NCBI GenBank assembly: GCA_946061795.1
Contig: CAMGSK010000103.1
Coordinates: forward strand, 1-5,104
Direction of reading: 5' to 3'
Source of the DNA: an uncultured Elusimicrobium sp.
Lineage (GTDB): Bacteria > Elusimicrobiota > Elusimicrobia > Elusimicrobiales > Elusimicrobiaceae
DNA length: 5,104 nt
This document shows positions 1-4,397 of the stretch, piece after piece. The translations under genes were made by a program, and so were the position numbers. Below the pieces are notes generated by a model. The model was given only the letters and a program-made list of their open reading frames with translations, was not told the DNA's origin and did not search any database. Numbering within the stretch: position 1 is the first letter of the stretch; every line of letters starts with the position of its first letter.

Positions 1-28
1 AGATGTGAATAGCCACTCTTTATTTTTT
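1..28 (+). terminator. Possible intrinsic terminator of a gene left of the window
   Basis: AGA-GTG at the left edge can pair with CACTCT (14-19) if one T (position 4) bulges out. The loop is AATAGC, and a T-rich run TTATTTTTT follows. This suits the end of a plus-strand gene lying outside the window and converging on the transporter. The stem is short, imperfect and cut by the window edge, so this is only a candidate. Confidence 0.28.
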
Positions 29-56
29 ACACATTCTCTTAATTTATTATATAAAG

Positions 57-1115
57 TTAAAGCACAATACAAAGAACGGCAAAATACCCCGCCATCAGGA
101 TAACGCCCAGAGGCACGCCGATTTTCGCCCATTCCTTGCTGGTGATTTTAAGCTTGGAGGCGCAAATAATGTTGGGAATATTGCCGGGAATGAGTATCCC
201 GCCGGAAATAATCAAGCTGATAAGCAGGAACATCAAATTGCGGATGGAAATGTCCGGCGTGATTTCAATGGCGGCCAAAGTGGCGTTGTCCAAAATGGCC
301 GAGAGGGTGTTGATAAAGTATAAAGCGTCGGCGGACAAATGGGCGATGGTTTGCATGGCCAGCGGTTTCAGGCCGTCTCCGAGCAGTACCAGCGCCATGA
401 CGAACAAATAAACTTTTGCCGCGCGCATAAAAATGTTCTTAATAGAATGGTCCGAAGGGACGGATTGTACTTGGGCATTTTGCTCCGCTTCGTCGTTTTT
501 CAAACTGATGCGGCTGGCCAAAACCGCCATGAGGATGTTTCCCGCCAGCACATACCAGCCCAAATGTTTAAGTAAAAACCAAAAGTCGGCAAAGTGCGGG
601 GCTCCTTTGAGTTTGGAGAGAACAATGGTGCCCAGCGGCTCCCCTACGGAAGTCAGCACCGCGCCCATGCCGATGGCAAAGCAGCTGTAAACCACCAATT
701 GCACGCGGCCTTTGCGGTTGAGGGGCAGCAAGACGACCAGTTCGGCCAGTACCAAAGCGGCGATAATGGCGGTGATTAAGCTGGAAGTCAGACCCAACGT
801 CAGTACGATAAGTGCCATAGCGGCGCGTAAGCCGATGACGGATACCGTTTTTTGGGCGCCTTTTTGCAGCGCGCGATGAAATTGTTTAAACAACAGTCCG
901 GCCACCAGTACGGCCAGCGTGATTTTAATGGGGTCTTCCAGTGCGGTTTTAACCAGTTCCCAACTCCACATATTGGTGACGGTGACGGCAAAAGCTCCGC
1001 ACAGAAACAGAAACGCTTCCAGATTTTCTTCTACTTTATGCACGGTCAGCGGCAGGGCCAGCACCAGCAAAATCAGTGCGCCCAGCAGCCCGGTTTGCAC
1101 TACGGACAATTCCAT
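57..1115 (-). CDS. DUF1646-family membrane protein, predicted ion transporter
   Basis: This 352-residue protein is very hydrophobic, with about ten likely membrane segments (roughly residues 7-24, 33-48, 66-77, 92-108, 112-131, 139-156, 183-202, 233-246, 293-311 and 332-351). Its sequence resembles DUF1646 proteins, which are thought to belong to the ion transporter (NhaD/ArsB-like) superfamily. Supporting motifs are HKVEENLEAFLF near residue 26, TSVGEPLGT near 155, LSAILDNATLAA near 271 and the C-terminal IPGNIPNII near 309. The polar, Gly/Pro-containing breaks inside membrane segments are typical of substrate-binding hairpins in that superfamily. The hydrophilic stretch at 203-226 is probably a central cytoplasmic loop. 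A cation or proton-coupled substrate is inferred; the substrate cannot be read from the sequence. The start is supported by GGAGGA four bases before the ATG. CTAAAAT about 40 bases upstream may be its -10 box. The gene appears to be transcribed alone, behind the tRNA terminator. Confidence 0.9.
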   Translation of the reverse strand: MELSVVQTGLLGALILLVLALPLTVHKVEENLEAFLFLCGAFAVTVTNMWSWELVKTALEDPIKITLAVLVAGLLFKQFHRALQKGAQKTVSVIGLRAAMALIVLTLGLTSSLITAIIAALVLAELVVLLPLNRKGRVQLVVYSCFAIGMGAVLTSVGEPLGTIVLSKLKGAPHFADFWFLLKHLGWYVLAGNILMAVLASRISLKNDEAEQNAQVQSVPSDHSIKNIFMRAAKVYLFVMALVLLGDGLKPLAMQTIAHLSADALYFINTLSAILDNATLAAIEITPDISIRNLMFLLISLIISGGILIPGNIPNIICASKLKITSKEWAKIGVPLGVILMAGYFAVLCIVL

Positions 1116-1153
1116 AAGTTCCTCCGAAAAATAAATTTCTTATATTTTATTAA

Positions 1154-1160
1154 ATTTTAG
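1154..1160 (-). promoter_or_regulatory. Candidate -10 region of the DUF1646 gene
   Basis: The minus strand reads CTAAAAT here, about 38 bases before the ATG. It shares these seven bases with the better promoter candidates upstream of the tRNA and ychF. It has TC rather than TG in the extended position, and no recognisable -35 hexamer is visible, so support is modest. Confidence 0.35.
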
Positions 1161-1260
1161 ACGGGCTTGGCCGGAAAAATCGGCGCGTGTGCGCGCTTTG
1201 GCGGCAGCGGGGGGGTTTGCGGGCGCTGTATCGGGAAAGTTTTCCGTTTGTCCGGCAAAT

Positions 1261-1283
1261 AAAAACCCGGCCTTTCGGCCGGG
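1261..1283 (-). terminator. Intrinsic terminator of tRNA-Glu
   Basis: On the minus strand a perfect 7-bp stem CCCGGCC/GGCCGGG is closed by a GAAA (GNRA) tetraloop and followed directly by TTTTT then ATTTG. It starts nine bases after the tRNA discriminator base, so it should end the tRNA transcript. It also isolates the tRNA from the downstream transporter gene. The plus strand lacks a T-run after the stem, so it is not bidirectional. Confidence 0.9.
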
Positions 1284-1291
1284 GAAAAATA

Positions 1292-1365
1292 CGTCCCGTA
1301 CGAGATTTGAACTCGTGATCTCCGCCTTGAGAGGGCGGCGTCCTGGACCGCTAGACGAACGGGAC
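1292..1365 (-). tRNA. tRNA-Glu (anticodon CTC)
   Basis: A complete 74-base cloverleaf can be folded. The acceptor stem GTCCCGT/ACGGGAC has seven perfect pairs. The D stem is GTCT/GGAC with one T-G pair and GG in the loop. The anticodon stem is CCGCC/GGCGG around CTCTCAA, which puts CTC at 1329-1331. The variable loop is AGATC, and the T stem ACGAG/CTCGT closes TTCAAAT. The discriminator base is G, usual for bacterial tRNA-Glu. The 3' CCA is not encoded (the next bases are TAT), so it must be added by nucleotidyltransferase. The tRNA reads GAG codons. It appears to be a single-gene unit with its own promoter and terminator. Confidence 0.97.
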
Positions 1366-1373
1366 TGAACATA

Positions 1374-1379
1374 TATATT
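1374..1379 (+). promoter_or_regulatory. Candidate -10 box for the prepilin gene
   Basis: TATATT matches the -10 consensus at five of six positions. TAGACG (1352-1357), inside the tRNA gene, lies 16 bases upstream as a possible -35. A start near 1386 would give a leader of about 60 bases containing the T12 tract and the start-codon hairpin. It overlaps the opposing tRNA -10 box. An alternative is TTGCAT (1411-1416) with TAAATT (1433-1438), which would give a nearly leaderless mRNA. Neither can be settled from sequence. Confidence 0.3.
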
Positions 1380-1385
1380 TTAGCA
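1377..1385 (-). promoter_or_regulatory. Extended -10 promoter of tRNA-Glu
   Basis: The minus strand reads TGCTAAAAT, an extended -10 (TGn plus TAAAAT, one mismatch from TATAAT). It ends 11 bases before the tRNA 5' end, which leaves room for a leader of about five bases. No good -35 hexamer is found at 16-18 bases spacing. The same TGCTAAAATATA sequence precedes ychF. Confidence 0.6.
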
Positions 1386-1392
1386 AATTTGC
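1383..1392. promoter_or_regulatory. 10-bp palindrome between divergent promoters
   Basis: GCAAATTTGC is a perfect palindrome overlapping the TGC of the tRNA extended -10. It lies between the tRNA and prepilin units and could be an operator for a dimeric regulator. At this length in AT-rich DNA it may also be chance. Confidence 0.2.
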
Positions 1393-1418
1393 CGCGTTGG
1401 CGCGAGGGCCTTGCATTG

Positions 1419-1430
1419 TTTTTTTTTTTT
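1419..1430 (+). repeat. Homopolymer tract of 12 T
   Basis: There are twelve consecutive T residues 14 bases before the prepilin ATG. The last five form the base of the left arm of the start-codon hairpin. A tract this long is prone to slippage during replication. It lies in the 5' leader or in a promoter spacer, so a length change would alter expression, not reading frame. Confidence 0.85.
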
Positions 1431-1465
1431 GATAAATTTTGGCTATGAACAAAATTTATCAAAAA
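1426..1465 (+). promoter_or_regulatory. 15-bp stem-loop with the prepilin start codon in its loop
   Basis: The left arm TTTTTGATAAATTTT (1426-1440) is the exact reverse complement of 1451-1465. The 10-base loop GGCTATGAAC holds the ATG (1445-1447). Fourteen of the 15 pairs are A-T and one is G-C. If transcribed, it would fold the initiation region into a hairpin with the start codon exposed in the loop and no Shine-Dalgarno available. It may instead act as DNA, as a protein-binding inverted repeat. Confidence 0.6.
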
Positions 1466-1939
1466 CCCTTCCCCGGCGGTAAAAACGCCGGATTTACACT
1501 CATAGAGCTGCTGGTGGTCGTTTTAATCATCGGTATCTTGGCGGCCATTGCGCTGCCGCAGTATCAGAAAGCGGTGTTTAAAAGCCGAGCGATAAAGGGA
1601 TATTTGTGGTTTAATAAATTGGAAGAAGCCCAAAAACTTTATTATATGGCCAACGGAAGGTATGCCGAACGGGCGGACGAGCTGGATTTTGATTTTACAG
1701 CGGGAATCCCAAAGGGATTCTCTTTGGAGTTTTCTCCTGCAGCCCATTATTCTTCGGTTTGGGACAGAGCGGGGGGTATTTTTTGGGAACTGAATTATAA
1801 TAACTCAACCGGAAAATACGCTAAATATGGTTTTTTTAATCCTTCCTTGAAATATGCCAGACAAACGTGCCGGGATTTGGGCGGAACATTTAGCCATGCA
1901 AGCGCTGCCAGTGAGTATTGGATTTTTCCCAACCGCTGA
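1445..1939 (+). CDS. Type IV prepilin-like protein (pilin/pseudopilin)
   Basis: The protein has 164 residues. A 16-residue basic leader ends in Gly16. Then comes Phe17 (mature +1) with the canonical FTLIE, placing the conserved Glu at mature +5. A continuous hydrophobic helix (about residues 17-38) leads into LPQYQKAV. Cleavage and N-methylation by a PilD-type prepilin peptidase after Gly16, and assembly into a type IV pilus or type II secretion-like filament, follow from this signature. The mature part is about 148 residues. The globular domain is aromatic-rich and holds one cysteine (Cys142, in TCRDLGG), so it cannot form an internal disulfide. The ATG at 1445 is preferred; an in-frame TTG at 1439 would add two residues. 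No Shine-Dalgarno precedes either. The coding sequence is visibly more A+T-rich than ychF. It appears monocistronic. The N-terminal form is what I recall from gut Elusimicrobiota, which carry many such paralogs. Whether this one is a major pilin, a minor pilin or a pseudopilin is unknown. Confidence 0.93.
   Translation: MNKIYQKPFPGGKNAGFTLIELLVVVLIIGILAAIALPQYQKAVFKSRAIKGYLWFNKLEEAQKLYYMANGRYAERADELDFDFTAGIPKGFSLEFSPAAHYSSVWDRAGGIFWELNYNNSTGKYAKYGFFNPSLKYARQTCRDLGGTFSHASAASEYWIFPNR
1473..1491 (+). other. GC-rich hairpin over the prepilin cleavage-site codons
   Basis: CCGGCG (1473-1478) pairs perfectly with CGCCGG (1486-1491) across the seven-base loop GTAAAAA. It covers codons 10-16, ending at the Gly of the cleavage site, and begins eight bases after the start-codon hairpin. 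It may add to translational control, or may simply be a by-product of Gly/Pro codons. Confidence 0.45.
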
Positions 1940-1945
1940 TTCAGT

Positions 1946-1970
1946 CGCCCGGCTTTTCCCGGGCGCTTAT
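1946..1970 (+). terminator. Probable terminator of the prepilin gene
   Basis: A perfect 7-bp stem CGCCCGG/CCGGGCG with loop CTTTTC begins six bases after the prepilin stop. The following tract CTTATTATAT is only moderately T-rich, so termination may be incomplete. Its position between the prepilin and the ychF promoter supports the role. Confidence 0.6.
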
Positions 1971-1993
1971 TATATGTGGGAGCGGGGCCAAAA

Positions 1994-2002
1994 TGCTAAA
2001 AT
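1994..2002 (+). promoter_or_regulatory. Extended -10 promoter of ychF
   Basis: TGCTAAAAT is an extended -10 element followed by ATA, identical over 12 bases to the tRNA-Glu promoter. Transcription would start near 2009, giving a leader of about 39 bases. No convincing -35 is seen at 16-18 bases upstream, as expected for extended -10 promoters. Confidence 0.55.
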
Positions 2003-2047
2003 ATAAACAACTGTCCGTTTTTATCTTCATCCCAGGGAGTTATTTAT

Positions 2048-3121
2048 ATGGAAATCGGCATCGTCGGCTTGCCCAATGTGGGCAAATCCACCCTTTTCAA
2101 CGCGCTGACCTGCGCTGGCGCGGAAGCGAGCAATTATCCTTTTTGCACCATTGAGCCTAACGTGGGCATCGTGCCCATTCCGGACAAGCGGCTGGACAAG
2201 CTGTTTGAAATGTTCAAACCTCCCAAGAAAACCGCCGCGTTTATCAAATTTGTGGATATCGCCGGTATCGTCAAAGGCGCCAGCCAGGGCGAAGGCTTGG
2301 GCAACAAATTTTTGGCCAATATCCGGGAAGTGGACGCCATTATCCATGTGGTGCGCCTGTTTGAAGACGAAAACGTCACCCATGTGATGAATTCCGTAGA
2401 TCCTTTGCGCGATATCGAGGTAATTAATACGGAGCTCATGTTGGCCGACCTTGAAAGTGCGACGAAAATCTGCGACCGACTGGGCTCCAATGCCAAAAGC
2501 GGCAAAAAAGATGCCGTGGCCGCTTGGGAGCGCATGAAAGAAATCAAAGCCGCGCTGGAGAACGGCAAACCCGTGTCTTCCCTGGGGCTGGAGCCGGAAG
2601 AACTCAAAGAATACCAGTTTCTGACCGCCAAACCCGTGCTGTACGTGGGGAACAATTCCGAAAAACGCAACGCCGAAAACGCCGAAAAAGTGGCCAAATA
2701 CGCCCAAGAAACGGGGGCGGGATTTGTGGAACTGTCGGTCAAGTTTGAGGCCGACATCGCCGAATTTTCCGAAGAAGAGAAAAAAGCCTTTTTGGCCGAG
2801 ACCGGCAACGATTACACCGGCCTTGAAAAAGTGGTGCGCGAAGGCATGAAACTGCTCAATTTGTGCACGTATTTCACCGCCGGGCCGGAAGTGGAAGTGC
2901 GCAGCTGGCTTATTCCCGTCGGCTGTACCGCGCCGCAGGCGGCGGGCAAAATCCACAGCGATTTTGAAAAAGGCTTCATCCGCGCCGACGTATATACGTT
3001 TGACGACCTGCTGAAATACGGCGACGAAAAAACCTTGCGCGAGCACGGCCTCATCCGTTCCGAAGGCAAAGAATATATTGTAAAGGACGGCGATGTTTGC
3101 CTGTTTAAAATCAATGCCTGA
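2048..3121 (+). CDS. ychF: Redox/ribosome-associated ATPase YchF (Obg family, OLA1-like)
   Basis: At 357 residues this is close to E. coli YchF (363). The P-loop (G1) is GLPNVGKST at 7-15, G3 is DIAG at 70-73, and G4 is NNSE at 202-205. That is the NxxE form that makes YchF prefer ATP over GTP, unlike the NKxD of true GTPases. A G5-like SVKFEADI starts at 230. His112 aligns with the catalytic His114 reported for E. coli. The TGS domain occupies about 273-356 and ends in the conserved YIVKDGDV. A helical insertion lies at about 125-190. The family binds ribosomes and influences stress, notably oxidative-stress, responses; its exact role is unsettled. AGGGAG eight bases before the ATG supports the start. 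An extended -10 lies upstream. It is the first gene of the rightward cluster, and its 3' end overlaps the methyltransferase. No key motif is missing. Confidence 0.98.
   Translation: MEIGIVGLPNVGKSTLFNALTCAGAEASNYPFCTIEPNVGIVPIPDKRLDKLFEMFKPPKKTAAFIKFVDIAGIVKGASQGEGLGNKFLANIREVDAIIHVVRLFEDENVTHVMNSVDPLRDIEVINTELMLADLESATKICDRLGSNAKSGKKDAVAAWERMKEIKAALENGKPVSSLGLEPEELKEYQFLTAKPVLYVGNNSEKRNAENAEKVAKYAQETGAGFVELSVKFEADIAEFSEEEKKAFLAETGNDYTGLEKVVREGMKLLNLCTYFTAGPEVEVRSWLIPVGCTAPQAAGKIHSDFEKGFIRADVYTFDDLLKYGDEKTLREHGLIRSEGKEYIVKDGDVCLFKINA
3083..3087 (+). promoter_or_regulatory. Shine-Dalgarno that favours the upstream methyltransferase start
   Basis: AAGGA lies five bases before the ATG at 3093. 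The other in-frame ATG at 3114 has no purine-rich site before it. However, AAGGA falls on codons for the conserved Val-Lys-Asp of the YchF TGS domain, so its presence may be incidental. Confidence 0.5.
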
Positions 3122-4331
3122 GATTTGCAAACATTTCAAACAATGCGGCGGCTGCGCCATGCTGGACTTGGCTTATGAAGACCAGGTGGCCCAAAAAGCC
3201 GCGCGTCTGCAAGAGATTTTAAAGGATTTTTGGAGCGCGGACATTCCCGTCACGCGCACGGACCGCCCCGTTTATTTCCGCAACAAAGTGGAACTGGGGT
3301 TTTGCCGCCAGCCGGTGTGGAAAGAGCCGTTTGACAAAAAAGTCAAACGGGATAAATCCGTTCCGCTGGAATTTGAACAAACCTTGGGGTTTAAACTCAA
3401 AGGCCGCTGGGACCGCGCCGTGGATATAGAGGAATGCGTGCTTTTTGACGAGCATTTGATTCCTTTGCTGCAGGCGGTGCGCGCTTGGGCAAAAGCTGAA
3501 AATTTGGAATATTACGACCACCGCAAACATACGGGCGTGTTGCGCCACATGATGCTGCGCGCCGGGAAAAATACGGCGGAGGCCATCGTCGTGCTGTTCG
3601 TCACGGACGACGTGCCGGAAAAAACGTTTGTGCAGGCGGTGGAAAGCGTGTGGCCGGAGGCGAACGTCATGCTGGCCGTCAACACGGGTTTGGCCGATAC
3701 CGCCGCGCCGGAGTCTTTGCGCGTACTGAAAGGAAAAGATTTTATTTGCGAAAAAATTTTGCTTTCTTCTCCTTCCGGGGAAAAAGAGCGGGAAGTGGTT
3801 TTTAAGCTCTCTCCCCAGTCTTTCTTTCAGACCAATACGCTCACTGCGCAAAAAATGTATTCCCGCGTGCGTGCGCTAGTCAAAAAGATTTCGCCGAAAA
3901 TCATTTACGATTTGTACGGCGGCGCTGGCAGCTTTTCGCTTTCCTGTGCGGATTTGTGCGAAAAAAGCCTGTGCGTGGAGTCGGTGGCTCCCGCCATTTA
4001 CAACGGAATTGAAAACGCCAAGTTAAACGGTGTATCCAACGTGCAGTTCTTTTGCGCCAAAGTGGAAGATTTCGTCAAACAGCAGCCCATTGAAAAAAAG
4101 GACGCGCTGATTATTTTGGACCCGCCGCGCGCCGGCATGCACCCCAAAGCCGCCAAAGCGGTGGCCGATTCGGGCGTGCGGAACGTGCTTTATATTTCCT
4201 GCAACCCCGTCACGCTGGCGGCGGATTTGAAAATTTTGACGCAAAATTACGCCGTTCAAGACGTGGAAGCCTTTGACTTTTTCCCGCATACCGACCATAT
4301 AGAGACGTTGGTGCAATTAATGCACAAATGA
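3093..4331 (+). CDS. RlmC/RlmD/TrmA-family RNA (uracil-C5)-methyltransferase, Fe-S type
   Basis: The protein has 412 residues from 3093 and 405 from the alternative ATG at 3114. It transfers methyl from S-adenosylmethionine to C5 of a uridine in RNA. Cys12, Cys18, Cys21 and Cys115 match the CX5CX2C plus distal Cys set that binds a 4Fe-4S cluster in RlmD. The SAM loop is DLYGGAGSFS (273-282), with Gly where many relatives have Cys. Other motifs are FFQTNT (244-249), DPPRAG (343-348), the nucleophile Cys370 in ISCNP, and Glu404 in HIETL as likely general base. No N-terminal TRAM domain is present, as in RlmC. The gap between the third and fourth cluster cysteines (93 residues) is longer than in E. 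coli RlmD and holds a charged insert near 75-93. The target (23S rRNA U747 or U1939, both, or a tRNA) cannot be told. It overlaps ychF by 29 bases (8 with the later start), so co-transcription is likely. An AAGGA site favours 3093. Confidence 0.93.
   Translation: MFACLKSMPEICKHFKQCGGCAMLDLAYEDQVAQKAARLQEILKDFWSADIPVTRTDRPVYFRNKVELGFCRQPVWKEPFDKKVKRDKSVPLEFEQTLGFKLKGRWDRAVDIEECVLFDEHLIPLLQAVRAWAKAENLEYYDHRKHTGVLRHMMLRAGKNTAEAIVVLFVTDDVPEKTFVQAVESVWPEANVMLAVNTGLADTAAPESLRVLKGKDFICEKILLSSPSGEKEREVVFKLSPQSFFQTNTLTAQKMYSRVRALVKKISPKIIYDLYGGAGSFSLSCADLCEKSLCVESVAPAIYNGIENAKLNGVSNVQFFCAKVEDFVKQQPIEKKDALIILDPPRAGMHPKAAKAVADSGVRNVLYISCNPVTLAADLKILTQNYAVQDVEAFDFFPHTDHIETLVQLMHK
3327..3350 (+). repeat. 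9-bp inverted repeat inside the methyltransferase gene
   Basis: CCGTTTGAC and GTCAAACGG are perfect reverse complements around a loop of six A. The repeat encodes the charged insert PFDKKVKRD. No T-run follows on the plus strand, so it is not a terminator. Confidence 0.6.
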
Positions 4332-4381
4332 CGCTCATCCGCCCGGAAACACCCGCCGATTATGCGGGTTGGATATATTGA
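4328..4381 (+). pseudogene. 17-codon stub resembling the N-terminus of a GNAT acetyltransferase
   Basis: An ATG overlaps the methyltransferase stop as ATGA and opens a frame reading MTLIRPETPADYAGWIY before a TGA. The IRPETPADY portion closely matches the first beta strand and following turn of many GNAT-family N-acetyltransferases, which typically begin this way. Nothing GNAT-like follows in any plus frame before the helicase ATG 16 bases later, so the rest of the gene appears to have been lost. The ATGA overlap would once have coupled its translation to the methyltransferase. No independent ribosome-binding site is evident. It might still be translated as a 17-residue peptide. A chance match is possible because the segment is so short. 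Confidence 0.4.
4351..4369 (+). other. Hairpin between methyltransferase and helicase
   Basis: ACCCGC (4351-4356) pairs with GCGGGT (4364-4369) around the loop CGATTAT. The nearest T-run (4382-4387) begins 12 bases after the stem, too far for a standard intrinsic terminator. It could be a weak attenuator, an RNA-processing site, or just part of the GNAT stub coding sequence. Confidence 0.3.
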
Positions 4382-4397
4382 TTTTTTGGGAATAATT

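Noticed and set aside
1209..1215. Run of seven G upstream of the DUF1646 gene
   Set aside because: It is short and lies between a terminator and a promoter with no coding frame to switch, so there is no reason to call it functional.
1234..1245. Small inverted repeat GGAAA/TTTCC in the gap downstream of the tRNA terminator
   Set aside because: The arms are five bases with a two-base gap and no T-run. I see nothing else supportable between the tRNA terminator and the transporter promoter.
1157..1462. 101-codon minus-strand open frame between the prepilin start and the DUF1646 gene
   Set aside because: It runs straight through the tRNA gene and its terminator and has no family resemblance.
2027..3160. 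Long open frame of 377 codons on the minus strand opposite ychF
   Set aside because: It is antisense to a fully conserved ychF, its translation is rich in Phe/His/Gly as expected from a reversed GC-skewed gene, and it has no recognisable domain.
3219..3851. 210-codon minus-strand open frame opposite the methyltransferase
   Set aside because: It is antisense to a gene with intact catalytic motifs and has composition typical of a shadow frame.
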